Shown piece by piece: positions 11,519 through 23,900 of a stretch of 64,000 nt of DNA. The DNA lies in the NCBI RefSeq assembly GCF_000485595.1, contig NW_014577116.1, positions 390,384-454,383 on the forward strand, in the 5' to 3' direction. Position numbers and translations under genes: made by a program. Source of the stretch: Priapulus caudatus. Taxonomy: Eukaryota; Priapulida; Priapulimorpha; Priapulimorphida; Priapulidae. Below the pieces are notes generated by a model. That model worked only from the letters and a program-made list of their open reading frames with translations. It made no database searches and was not told where the DNA came from. How positions within the stretch are numbered: the first letter of the stretch is position 1; the number at the start of each line of letters is the position of its first letter.

Positions 11519-13207
11519 TATATATATATTATAACTTGCATACATGCTTGCTCATATAAACAACACTAGCAGTAGCGTGTTAATTATTGAGTGCGGTAAG
11601 CGTTTTAGGCGTTAGAGGCGTTAGATAGTCTCGACGCTGGGAATCACTATCGTTACATCGTTAAGGTAATTTGCACTGCGCGTATTTTTTCATGCGTGCA
11701 AAATTGGAATCGAAAAGAATGTCAATGTCATTTTGTCGGACACGGCAACTTCAGCGTTAGGAACAGGATTCAGGACTTCTAGCTTGGTTCAGTGACGGGA
11801 GGATAAAACCAAGTATATATCGTCGTCGTTCACAGTGCCTTCGATATATACGGACCTAAACCTGTCCGACTACTAGCTACTACACGGCAGCAAGCTGGAC
11901 AAACTGCATTTTTCTACGACACAACTGGCAGATACGTTTGCTAGAATAGTAAACGCATACATGTCCCCTTGACCTAAATAGTGTAGAAATGCCCGATATC
12001 CACGTTAATCTATGGGCGTCGGCTTTGGCTGTATATGAGTGAAAACTAGCAATTACAATAGCACATGGCTTATATGTTGGTGTATGTATGCGTGTATGCA
12101 GTAAATATACATGTGTGTGCATGCACGAGTGTGCGTGCGTGCGTATATTCTTGTGTAGGTACGTGCGCGTGTGTATGCGCGTATGTTGGTATGTCCGTGC
12201 TGTGCGTTATTTAACAGCATAGCGAAAAGGGGCACGTGATATTTATATTCTGGATTAATATTTGTCGCTTCATTTTGCTGTCCAATATACCTTTATATGA
12301 TCTCCCTCCACGTAGCTCACTCTAAGTAGTATCTCCCTCTTTGCATAATAATTACATATTACGATATGAAACATTGCTTCGATAAGAAGATGTCAGTGAA
12401 AGCCTTCTAGACGAAATTCAATATGGATTGCCGCATAGAGCTATGCTCCCAAGAAAACGTATACAATGATTATATTAGAAGCCCAGCAGATTTGATGAAA
12501 CTGAAATTATTACATTTGCCAGGTCTCCTTGAAACTATGGCGCGTATCAAACAAGACAGCTTGTAGCAGATTATACTTGGATTATTACGATGAATTTCAA
12601 CCCAATGATCGATATTACATTTAGATTACATATATAAACAAGTTAGGATACATTACCAGAAATGCAGAAAACTGTGTCTATGCTTATAATTGATATATTG
12701 CTGACTAAAGTTAAACATTTTTGGTGCGACGTATATACTCAGGTAAAATTAGCTACCTTAATTATTAACGTGTTTACTATACGCATTTCGTTTATGTCGG
12801 TCTGGTCTACTTGTGGCCGTAACAGAAATATTGAACACCAATTCTATTGTATAAACTATGAATATCGTGCAAAATTAGTTGCTGACTAATACTCGTGAAT
12901 CGTAAATTCTCTGGTACTTAGAACGATACAAACTAGTTCACCATTACCTTCCTATGTTTGAAGCGTTGTAACATTAAATCTAGCAACATTCGTTGGAGGC
13001 GTGTTTACAAACTTTAACCTAAAGAAACTCTTCTTCTAAGATGATACCTTGTTGCACTAGGGATGCGCGTATTAATATGTAAAAGCATAAATATTTGTTA
13101 TGTTAATCGGTGCTATATATCAACCAAAGCGTCATATAAACAGGCTAAATATACTTACCAAAACTAACGAAGACAAATATTCCTAAAACAAACAAAGTAG
13201 ATTTCAT
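9429..13207 (-). CDS. Small secreted chitin-binding (CBM14/peritrophin-A) protein, three exons
   Basis: Exons on the minus strand are 13207-13159, 10285-10142 and 9676-9429. They join in frame to 146 aa. Exon 1 is a signal peptide (MKSTLFVLGIFVFVSF, cleavage likely after the following Ala run). Exon 2 plus the start of exon 3 form one type-2 chitin-binding domain. Six cysteines have the expected context: NYC..GGFMGHQWNC, FYQCEHK, LLCSKDTFFD, LNRCRIA, NDC. A DDDD stretch precedes the domain, an EPEPEPE stretch follows it, and the protein ends in a hydrophobic segment (AVVCLFCVILSL) reaching the stop. That tail may be a GPI-anchor signal or a membrane tail; this is inference. The donor after exon 1 is GTAAGT. 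The exon 2 acceptor is ambiguous by six in-frame bases. The neighbouring PAGR1 gene is convergent. Confidence 0.82.
11464..11530. repeat. (TA)n microsatellite
   Basis: Uninterrupted TA dinucleotides except for one AAAA break near 11512. It lies in intron 1 of the chitin-binding gene. Confidence 0.95.
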
Positions 13208-14290
13208 GTTGATGATGACTGTGAAACACGGCCGAGAGAATACTACTGTCGTCTATAAACCGATAACGAGTTTTAGTAAGTAGGTGCGTCGCCGAATGAT
13301 GTTTTCACTCGTGTGAGGGATTTGGGCGTATATCCCGCGTCGTTGCGTGCGTGTCTGTGGAGTAGTAACCTGTGAAGCAGAACGTGCCCAGTAGCGTGGA
13401 ACAGCTCGAGCGCGCCACGCAGTTCCTTGTAGTCAACATAGACATTAAAGATAACAAGACTCCCTGTCCCTGTCTGCCCATCCGAACCAAAGTAGGCAGC
13501 GCCCTGTCCGTTGGCATTCGTGCTTTACAACGCTGCTGTTATATTGCCCACCTCCACGTATATAAGCCGCGATGTTGCTAGCCGGGTAGAACGAACGCGC
13601 CAACTAACAAACAGCCGGCACCCGCTGAATAATCATTAGTCCACTGCTTCTAGACTCAAGTCAAGGAAAGGTTTCATCAACACCATATCATGCACTTTGC
13701 AACGAGGAGCCATCGCGACTACGCGAATCTCTGTGGAATATCGAGTGGCAGAGTGGTAATTATGACAAAAGCGTCTAACATCAACCCTGCAGGTGCCTGC
13801 TGGTGACTTTGTCAAACCTACCTTGAATACCTTGGCATACGTACAATCGATTACGGTGCCAGGCTGGGCGATTCCGAAACACTTGCCCTGAAGGTGATAT
13901 ACGGAATCTAACACATACGAATGCAGCGCTCCACAAACAATGGCACATGTAATGGATTGACCACTCGACATCAATTATTAAGTGTACACCAACCGATTTC
14001 CGCGAAGGGGCCAGTCGGCAATCGACTGTGCGGAACATTGGCACCGCTTGATTTGATAAATTCCAGATCTGGGCCTGAAGAAGAAGTAGAGGGCATTCGT
14101 CCGGAATTGCTAATATCTATAATCCCACAGTTAAATTCGGCAAAATTCTAAGAAGCATCGGCAAAATTCTATGTACAATCCTCCAGTTGTATTTAAATGT
14201 AGATATACCGACACGGTGTCAAAATAGTTGGGACGCTATACCTACATAATTATATCTAAGGTGGCTCGTTTGGAATATCTGAAAAATAAA
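13208..14290. other. Region upstream of the chitin-binding gene
   Basis: A TATATA(AG) box lies at 13558-13566 and could serve either strand. A minus-strand frame (13974-13636) contains GKCFGIAQPGTVIDCTYAKV bounded by TTCAG and GTAGGT, so a small exon is possible, but I recognise no family. Confidence 0.35.
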
Positions 14291-14295
14291 TTAAC

Positions 14296-14371
14296 TCGTT
14301 ATTGGGATATCTTTTCTTGTTATAACAAAATAATTACCCCGTTCTAACGAGAAAAGATATCGTAATAACGA
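14296..14371. repeat. Inverted repeat with GATATCTTTTCTTGTTA arms
   Basis: CGTTATTGGGATATCTTTTC pairs with GAAAAGATATCGTAATAACG. Related GATATCTTTTCTTGTAATAA pieces continue to about 14500, so this is probably a decayed MITE. Confidence 0.45.
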
Positions 14372-14590
14372 CAAAACCGAAAGATCTCAAAATTGAAAGG
14401 ATCTCGTGATAACGCGATATTTTCTCGTTTTCCTCGTAATTAAGATATCTTTTCTTGTAATAATAAGATAATTAACTCGAGTTCACGAGAAATATTTTCA
14501 TGAAATCTTGTTTGCGCCTGTTCAGTTGTAGACTAGTTTCCGTTCGGCAGTAAAGGACCATACGTTTATTGTATAATGGCAGTTTAATCG

Positions 14591-15136
14591 GTACAATGAC
14601 ATCAGCATATATCATGCCCTCGCTTTCACACAAAAGGGAAAATTTAATTTTGCTTGCACACAGGCATGGATGTATAATCTCACAAACACATCTCCAGAGA
14701 ATACGGCAAGAACATTCGCCATTTTTGTAGGAAAAAAATCACAGGGATATTATACACGTTGAATATTCTATCGGCCAACAATTATATTTTTCTAGCCGAC
14801 AGCACGGTTACCGTCTAATGCACCTCTAGCGCCCTTTGTTCGGTTGGATGACATCAATGACGTACGGTACTGTGATCAACGGTACAATGACATCAGCATA
14901 TATCATGCCCTCGCTTTCACACAAAAGGGAAAATTTAATTTTGCTTGCACACAGGCATGGATGTATAATCTCACAAACACATCTCCAGAGAATACGGCAA
15001 GAACATTCGCCATTTTTGTAGGAAAAAAATCACAGGGATATTATACACGTTGAATATTCTATCGGCCAACAATTATATTTTTCTAGCCGACAGCACGGTT
15101 ACCGTCTAATGCACCTCAAGCGCCCTCTGTTCGGTT
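14591..15136 (+). repeat. Tandem duplication of a 255-bp segment
   Basis: 14591-14845 is repeated almost exactly at 14882-15136 (period 291), from GTACAATGACATCAGCATAT to GCCCTnTGTTCGGTT. The 36-bp spacer is unique. The near identity means it is recent. No gene is recognised in it. Confidence 0.85.
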
Positions 15137-15589
15137 AAATCGTTAACTGGGGAAATGTACGCATTCTTTGGAGCATACTGGATCCAGGGGAGCGCAATTA
15201 CAGAGCGGAAGACTCGTACGTAAAATATATTAGTGCTAACCACACCAGGCGAGCAGGAGCGCCGTAATATAATATATAGACTTCGATAAAGATAACGGTT
15301 ATAAGGTAAATGGAAGAGAGAAAATGGGGAAGATGGAGAAGGTGGATAATGCAGAAGGGACAGGGGTGAATGGAAGGGGCAGGTAAACTTTTGGAGGAAG
15401 AAAACGAAGTGAAGATGGGGAATAAGAATTAGTGCGTCTGTGTGCGTGCGTGCGTGCGTGCGTACATGAGTGTGTGCGCCGGTCTGTACCCGTTCCCTAC
15501 CTCTCTCTCTTTAAAGAAGAAAATATTTAAATTTAAATTAAATTGATAAATTAAAATTATTCAAGCAATATTGTTTTTCTATCTCGTTA

Positions 15590-15759
15590 CCTTCTCTCCC
15601 TCTCTCTCTTTCTCTCTCTATGTCTGCATGTCTGTCTCTGTGTGTTTCTGTCCCTCTGTGTCTGTCTCTCCATGTGCTTTCCTCTCTATTAGTTTCCCTC
15701 TCTCTCTGTGTGCCTGTCTGTATCTGCCCCTCTTCCTTTTAGCTGTCTGTCTCTCTATG

Positions 15760-15790
<31 letters not shown>

Positions 15791-16457
15791 ATGTCTGTGT
15801 GTCTGCCTCTTTCTACGTGTCTGTCTGTCTCTTTATGTGTCTGTCTGTCTGTCTGTCTCTCTATGTGTCTGTCTGTCTGTCTGTCTATATATGTCTGTGT
15901 GTCTGTCTGTCTCTTTATGTGTCTGTCTGTCTGTCTGTCTCTCTATGTGTCTGTCTGTCTGTCTGTCTATATATGTCTGTGTGTCTGCCTCTCTCTACGT
16001 GTCTGTCTGTCTCTTTATGTGTCTGTCTGTCTGTCTGTCTGTCTCTCTATGTGTCTGTCTGTCTGTCTGTCTGTCTCTCTATGAGTGTCTTTGTCTGTCT
16101 GTCTCTCTATGAGTGTCTTTGTCTGTCTGTCTATCTATGTGTGTCTTTGTCTGTCTGTCTCTCTATGAGTGTCTTTGTCTGTCTGTCTATCTATGTGTGT
16201 CTTTGTCGGTCTGTCTCTCTATGTGTGTCTCTGTCTGTCTGTCTCTCTATGTGTATTTCTGTCTGTCTGTCTCTCTATGTGTGTCTCTGTCTGTCTGTCT
16301 CTCTATGTGTATCTCTGTCTGTCTGTCTCTCTATGTGTAACTCTGTCTGTCTGTCTCTCTATGTGTGTCTCTGTCTGTCTCTCTCTCTCTATGTGTGTTT
16401 CTGCCTGTCTGTCTCTCTATGTGTGTCTCTGTCTGTCTGTCTCTCTGTGTGTCTGAC

Positions 16458-16490
<33 letters not shown>

Positions 16491-16617
16491 ATGTGTTTGT
16501 ATGTCTTTCTATGTGTCTGTATGTCTCTCTATCTGTCTATCTGTCTGTCTGTCTCTTTATGTGTCTATCTATCTGTCCGTCTCTCTATGTGTCTGTTTGT
16601 CTGCCTGTCTGTCTCCT

Positions 16618-16678
<61 letters not shown>

Positions 16679-16724
16679 GTCTGTCTCTCGCTGTCTGCAT
16701 GTCTGTCTGTCTCTCTCTCTCTCT

Positions 16725-16778
<54 letters not shown>

Positions 16779-16788
16779 GTCGTCGTTG

Positions 16789-16872
<84 letters not shown>

Positions 16873-16975
16873 GCGTGCGCGCGCGCGTGTGTGGGGGGGG
16901 GAGGGATGAGCGTGCATGCGCGCGCGTGTGTGTCTGTCTATCTGTCTGTCTGTGTCTGCCCCTGTCCATGTCTAT
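15590..16975. repeat. Compound CTGT/CT/GT simple-repeat block, about 1.4 kb
   Basis: CTGTCTGT tetranucleotides are interspersed with CTCTATGTGTGTCT units up to about 16630. Then follow (CT)n to 16775, (GT)n from 16790 to 16865, and a GCGC/GTGT tail. Several plus-strand frames stay open for hundreds of codons because the repeat lacks stops. They encode only Cys-Leu-Ser-Val strings and are not genes. Confidence 0.95.
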
Positions 16976-16984
16976 CTGATTCTC

Positions 16985-17915
16985 ATATGAGATTGATGGC
17001 AGCGTATGTCTATGGAATGAGAGGACCTAGCTAGAGTTGATAGCACAGATTCATGGAATACTCCAAGTGACGAAGTAGATAAAATTTCATATGTCTGCTC
17101 ACCTCAGTTGAGCGTGAAATAGCTGAGAAAAAGTGGACAGACAGAATTTAGATTGGTGCAACCTTCTTTTGATGTCAGGCACGAAGCCTGCACGTGGTCG
17201 TAGAGGAAATGCCTGGTCAGGCTAGAGACACAAAACACATATTATATTATATGCCACAACAATATTATATACATCTTATTAACACCTAAACCAAGATTAC
17301 GCAGAATAAATGAACCTATTAGCTAGGGAAACATGTTTCGTTTCTGTCATTTCATATTTGAATGTTCTTCGTCATTGATTTTTATTGTAAAATTGAAGCT
17401 GCGTTGCGCAGTTTTGGTCTGTCGATTTGATCAACCTTGATTCTCTCAGTCTTCAATATATACTCTCCGGAGCCGTATAGTCTGAGCAAATTCCGAGGGG
17501 GCAAAATTTCATGACTCAACTGTGTAATGCATGATGAGTGACGGGCGCAGCTCTTGATCGACGTCCATAGTGTGGTAGGGGTGGGTCTGAGACAAGGCTT
17601 TCACAGATAAGTGACCAAAATAATCCCGTTGGGGTTATTTACGATTATTACTTACAAGCTTATTTGTTAAATTTGCCTCAAAATCGGGGGTGGAGCAGCT
17701 GCCCCATTGAACCCAGAGGCTACGGCCCTAGCTGCTCTATTTGACTTTGAAGATCAATCCATCTGTATCAATCCACGGTATCAATCCATCCGTGCGTGTT
17801 TACGAGGTTTCCAGTTTGACAGTTGGAATATTTGCTAGAGAGGAGCTAGAGTATATGCTAGCACGTTGTCAGTACGTACCCTGTGAGAACGAAATATACA
17901 TATATACATATATAC
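16985..17915. other. AT-rich unique sequence, no gene seen
   Basis: No splice-framed similarity, repeat or RNA gene was recognised between the simple-repeat block and the palindrome cluster. Confidence 0.5.
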
Positions 17916-17919
17916 ATAA

Positions 17920-18000
17920 TATCAAGAGTGCATAATAGAGATCTCTATTATGCACTCTTGATAATATCAGGAGTAAGATAATATATATAGGAGTGTGAAT
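17920..18000. mobile_element. Perfect 44-bp palindrome plus foldback-family end
   Basis: 17920-17963 is a perfect palindrome whose half-site is TATCAAGAGTGCATAATAGA followed by GA, centred on GAGATCTC. Directly after it, 17966-17999 reads CAGGAGTAAGATAATATATA then TAGGAGTGTGAAT. That matches the outer end of the foldback element at 61533 apart from a small indel. Confidence 0.6.
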
Positions 18001-18107
18001 GTATATATATATAATTATATAGAACAATTGTTGTTGAATATATATAAATATATAAAATATATATATATATATATACATTGTTCTCAGCGTGATAGCCTGT
18101 GGCCTGC

Positions 18108-18171
18108 ACCACTGATAAAACCTCTATAATAATATTATATTATATAAAATTATATTATAGAGATCAGTGGT
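18108..18171. repeat. Imperfect 64-bp palindrome
   Basis: ACCACTGAT...CTCTATAAT is answered by ATTATAGAGATCAGTGGT around an AT-rich centre. It shares the TATAATAGAGAT core with the palindrome at 17920. Confidence 0.55.
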
Positions 18172-18860
18172 CGAGTATTCGCCACTTGTTACTATTTTTA
18201 TCGTGTATACTGGGTAAAATATTCCACCAATCACCGTGAAGAAAGATGATGGCGGCCTCCGTACTAACTTAACCTCATTAATTTCATCGACAAAAGGCAA
18301 CTATACCACTTTCCAAACTGCGTGGAAATAGGTTAGATATGCAGTGGGAGTATGTCGTTATTTTCCTAAATGGATTTCATTATTATTCGCGCAAGTTATA
18401 GGTAGATTTATCATAAAATGTAATCTCCTGGCTTCTTTGTTTTGATCATGTGATTCATCTTTGATTTGCTTGTTTTAGTAACAGTTACTACTGTTTATAG
18501 TGTTATCAGTATCGCTGTTACTCAAACGACTCACTCTACACAGGATTAATTTAGTGTGCCCTTGGTCCTGCTGACTTGTGAGGTCTTACATACTCAGTCG
18601 ATTTCAGATTTTCAAATAAAGGTGGGGTCTTCCAATCCAAGTTCACTCTTGAAGAATTGATTGAATCTTACAAATTGCGTATACGGTATAGAATACTAGT
18701 ACTACTACTAGTACTAGTACTAGTTTATACACAACGTATTTTATAATAGACTGCTGAATTCTGTCCAGTAATAATGACACAATCTGACACTGGTTTCACT
18801 CTGAAACATAATATTCATAGGCCTGCTAAATGCCAATCAATATTACTACAGACTACAGTG

Positions 18861-19190
18861 CAGGGGTCGAAATAAGCGATGGTCCGATGATCCGGGGCCA
18901 TCAAATAATCAGGAGGACCATCCGATTTTCAAAGTCAATGGTCCGACGGACCATTGAATATTTTGGTCTCATTTTACGGTAATTTTCTTTGATGTTTACT
19001 GTATCGCAATGATACATTCATTGTAGGTGAATAATTAAACCATTTTATCACCATGTAAAATGTCTTTCTTATGCTTGCACGCCGCATTACTTTTAGAAAA
19101 CAATTTGAAATTTAGGAGGACCATCTCAATTTCAAACTAGATGCACGGTCCTGTGGACCATCTCTTTTTTTCTCCTTATTTCTATCCTTG
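18861..19190. mobile_element. CAGGG-type nonautonomous DNA transposon, 330 bp
   Basis: The ends are CAGGGGTCGAAATAAG and, inverted, CAAGGATAGAAATAAGG. CAGTG flanks both sides (18856-18860, 19191-19195). Many GGACCATC/GATGGTCC words lie close to both ends. The right half matches 3916-4103, so this may be a deletion derivative of the ORF-bearing element there. Confidence 0.65.
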
Positions 19191-19194
19191 CAGT

Positions 19195-20907
19195 GCGTAG
19201 TCCAAATTTTGATACTTCATTGACAAGTATTCAGAGTCGGGTTCTAATATAATTAGACATTCACAACTTATCCAGAATAAATTCTGTGCCCTACCCTCTT
19301 CTTTTCACTAAATCCCATTGTATCACCTCATCTGATGCTACTTTAAACATAATTTCTGCTTGGTTACAGTCGTCAAAGTCGATTTGTTATCACAATCAAG
19401 TAATTTTAAACCTGGGAAGTTATGCAGCAGCAATTGTTTCGACCCCTTTTTTGGTTTTAAAACATTAGCAGCCCTCCAATATTTCGTCCATGTGTGTATA
19501 CCTACCTGGATGCCCATGGCCTTTTGTGACAGGATTTTTGTCTGTTAACACCCATTCATATTATATTGAAAAATAATGTATTATTGAATTACTTAATGTG
19601 GTCAATCAAATTTTTATGGAAATGCATATCCAATTATATAATGGAAGCTAATGGGGAATTAACTTACATTACAAAATTCATCACGTACATTTTGCCCATC
19701 TTAGCACATCCTTTAATTAACCTGAATGATGAGTGTATTTTGTGACTTATTTTATGTTGTTAAAGACAATATAGATACCGGGAATGTGGATTTTAATAGT
19801 GATCTGTAGCAAATAGAGGTTTCGATTTTGAAACAATTTAGATTTAGATTAAATTAGATTTTGTGGAAATTGGCAGTTCTAATGGACCATGGGTTGTACA
19901 TTTTAACAGTGATAAATATAGTAATAATAATAATTTTTACATTTATAATACATAGAACCAAGGTATCTGTACAATTGTTTTGTATCATGTGTAATGTTTA
20001 TTAATCCTTTATGATTATATTACAGAAGTGAAGGAATTTGAATTTAGTTTTCAAGTTCTTCTTAGTTCTGTAAAATTCTTAAAAAATTGCAAAGGATTTA
20101 TATTTGAGCTGAAGTACCAGCTTTTCCAATTCAGTGTTTCTTCTCTGGGAAAATTAGACAAAGGAGGTAATGACCAGTTTGGGAAAAACGTGCATGATGG
20201 GTTCAAAGGCGTTCCTCTCGCATTGTCCCCCAGTAAAATTTAAAATAAAATTGAATGTCTTGGAACATTTTCGCAACGACGATGTTAAATTTGACAACGG
20301 CGGTGCGCTACTGTGCCTCTTATGTATAAGAAACCGTGCAATTAATTTGACACCTCACAAATGATTACTATCATTATTACACAGTTGTGTTCTGTGTAGT
20401 TGCCCTACTTGCATTTACATTATCCACATTATCAGTAATCTCATTGAGTTTTGCATTAGTCATTGTAGATTCAACTTTGAGGTGCGGTTGCACGGCAAAA
20501 AAAATTATGGTAATGCTCATTAGACTGAGGTTTAATCTTGTGATCAGGGATGATCTGTGTGTATAATTGTTCTGTGTGTGTATGTGAACTGTAATGAGGC
20601 CAAACTAAAACAAACTACTACATATTGTCCATCTGCAGAGTGAGGCCAAACTAAGACAGAGTCAAACTTACAAATTGGTTGTTACAAGTAGGCATCAATG
20701 TGCGACTGGAAATGTGTTCATCACTTAATGTGACCATCGATTAATCAGGGCAATTTTATAGTTGCCGACCTGTCCCGATAAAGCAGGGACTGCTGTGTTA
20801 GTTTTTCCTAAACTGAGATGTGAGAGAGCTGATCCTAAAACATTGGATCTTATGCATAGGGTACAAAGGTACTTATGACTACTGCAATTGAGTATTTGTG
20901 TTTTCAG
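19195..20907. other. Upstream region of the USP gene
   Basis: Exon 1 is preceded by TTTTCAG at 20901-20907, so the transcript should have an upstream noncoding exon in or before this stretch. Its position could not be set. Open frames at 19286-20364 are AT-rich and unconvincing. Confidence 0.45.
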
Positions 20908-20927
20908 AAAATTACGCAAAAGAAAGC

Positions 20928-23900
20928 ATGGACAAGTGCAAGCATGTAACAAAGTTCAACCTTGGTGACAACCATTCAATTCTAAACCCTCAAAAATGGG
21001 TGTGCATTGTGTGTGGTACAACCGAAAGTGTATGGGTGAGTTCCATTTGCTCCTTTACTGCTGATTCATATAATTAACAATAGAGTACTAAAGCTGTAGG
21101 TGTGTGAGTATTGATAACAGCTCATATCACTGATGTCAGACGGATATATACATACCTAGAGTTATTTGGACAACCAGCCAGTGTGATCTGAATTACTGGC
21201 CACTACAGATGTTTAAGATCGTGTTAATTATGATGAATGGCTAGAACAAAAGTGCCTGAAACCATTTTGATGCATTCATTCACAGAAACGGCAAAAACGA
21301 CAAAAATCCAAAGTTGGCTATGTTTTGTTGTTGTATTTACTAATCTGCTGAGAATAGAATGTGACTCTCCCGCCCGTATTTCAGGCTTGCCTGAACTGCA
21401 AGCATGTTGGCTGTGGCAGATTCAATGATGAACATGCAGTGAAACATTTCCAGGAAGCTGGGGTAAGAATACAGCAGGTTTCAGCGTGGATAATATTTTT
21501 CACCATCGCAATTGCCAGTGGTTGTCAATAAGGTGCAACTGCCGGTGTAAATCATTAGTTAAAATTATGCTTTGATATTCTGTTTTTTTCTTTTTAAAAG
21601 AGCAGACTCACATCAGATGTGTGACTGAAATGTGGGTCAATCATCTATAATTGAATTTTATCTATTGCTCTGAATAATAGTAGCAACCGTGAATGATGGA
21701 GCAATTTAAGGTTTCCTCGTACAGTGTGTATCTGTCTGTATGAGTACAAGTAAAGGTACAATATGCTGTATGCATTAGTATATTTATATATACAGTAGCA
21801 GTTACTGTTATCTGGTTATATATTTATGTCACTTTAGTGGAACAACTGTGGACATTAATATTATATGGCAGTTTCTTATACAACATTTTTAAAATGTTGT
21901 ATAAAATGAGCTCTTGATATTGCTGTACATGGCATTAGCATTAGTATCTACTGACCAAAACAGTTAACTAATCTCCAGTACTGCCAGAGAAAACCAGAAC
22001 ACATGATAGATACTCAAAACCTACACCTGTCAATTTACCATTGTGAAACAGACAAATAACAATATATTATTATAAAATAGTCAGTGCAATTCTTGTAAGA
22101 GGTCATATAAACATTACAGGATGTATCATTGATATTGTCAATAGGCTTCTTTCTATTTTGAGCTTAAGCTATGATAGTTGTTAAGTACCGAAGCCATGCA
22201 GTGCTATTCATTTATGCACAACCAATCACTGACATGTGCTACCAGGCTTGCTTCAATCTATTGTATTATCTAAAAGGCTTGTTTCATAAAAGAATTGCGG
22301 CAAGTGGTTCAGAGCAAGACGTTTTGTAACCTGCTAGTACCAAAACCTTAGAGAGGTAGCGATCCTGATCATGTTTGTGTTAACTTTGTGTTGCATTGTT
22401 TTGTATTTCAGCATCCGATAGCTATTGAAGTGAATGAGAAATACGTTTACTGGTGAGTGCTATGGTCGATGGTGTTCTGTTTGCCATTTATCATCCTTTT
22501 GCACATCTTTAGCTGCTGGATGCTGTTAGAGCTTGCAACTTCTTTCATAGTTAATGTAGCCAAAGAAAACCCCACGTCTAACCATTGCTCACACACATAT
22601 TTTTATATTAGTAGTATAAAATAAGTAAATAGCCCTCTATCGTACCTAATATCACTTTGTTTATATTATTTTTAGTTCATCCTGTTTTTGCATGCTTGCA
22701 ATCTTCTAGTCCATACCAGCTGTAACACTGAAAATTTACAAGCCAAAATTTTCTAATTATGCGTGTTGATGCATGAACCTGCATGAAGCTCTTTCGTCAC
22801 ATTATATGGCCTGTTGAGTCAGTGAGTAGCTCAAACAAAATATTAAATATCCTATTACTCAGGTTTTATCTTTGACTTTGCTATGAAGAACCCCGCAGAA
22901 TGAGCAATGAGGTACATGCATGGAAATCTTTTGTGTAGTGTCATACCATGTAGGTGCAACCATTATCTGAATTATGACAATAGAGACAGATAATATTGGC
23001 TCACTCGTCATTGGGTGAGTCACACAACTCCATCACAACCTCATCTTTGCATCGTAACCTAAATTCATTCACTAAATCATAATCTAAAACCAAATTCATT
23101 CACGACCGATGCAAAACAGTGCAGTAAGAAAATAAATTCACAGTATTTTTAATAACTTACCGATGGCACACCAGAAGACGAGCAACAAAATACCACGTGC
23201 ATATCTCGTTAGTCCTCAGCTCATTCTCACTTTTACATTAAGACCTGTTCACCATGATTGACTGACTTTGATTCTGTGACCGATCTCTGGCAGCTACATT
23301 TGTGAGGAGTATGTGCTCAATGATAACGCCGCCGGTGACATCAAGCTGCTTCGCACTATGCTCAGTGCCATAGCAACGCAGAACTTCGAAGGTGTGGTGC
23401 CGGAGGTTCGGAGTGGTCGCTTCCTGCGCTCTGCCATTGTGAATTCTGGCGAATCTGAGTGAGTTAGGGTTAACTATAGGGTAGATAATAGTCACTACTG
23501 GTCACTGTTGCAGGGCTCAATTTTAACAGTCGTCCGGTCGTCCGTGACGACTGGATTTTCTCTCGGGCAACTAAAAATTGCTTCCGTGGTTGTCCGGTGT
23601 CCAACCTCTATAAAAAAAAATTATATTCATAATGCGCGCGTTCATTTTACATACGGCCAGGGTTGCACAATACGCTGCAAACGTACATGTCTAAACGCAT
23701 TGTTTGGCTTGCTTGATACAAAGTATAACATCACGTGTTTAACAACACAATGTTTCGTGTTAATTTTCAATTTTTACTCATCTGTGACTTGACACATAGT
23801 GTTAGTAATGTTAGTAGTGTTAGTTAACTTAATGTAAATGTTATGAAATAAATTTCATGCAACTTTTAATTACTATTATTATACGTCATTGATCCCAGCA

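Noticed and set aside
20028-20364. 71- and 64-codon ORFs upstream of the USP gene
   Set aside because: They are AT-rich and lysine/phenylalanine-heavy, without splice signals or recognisable domain.
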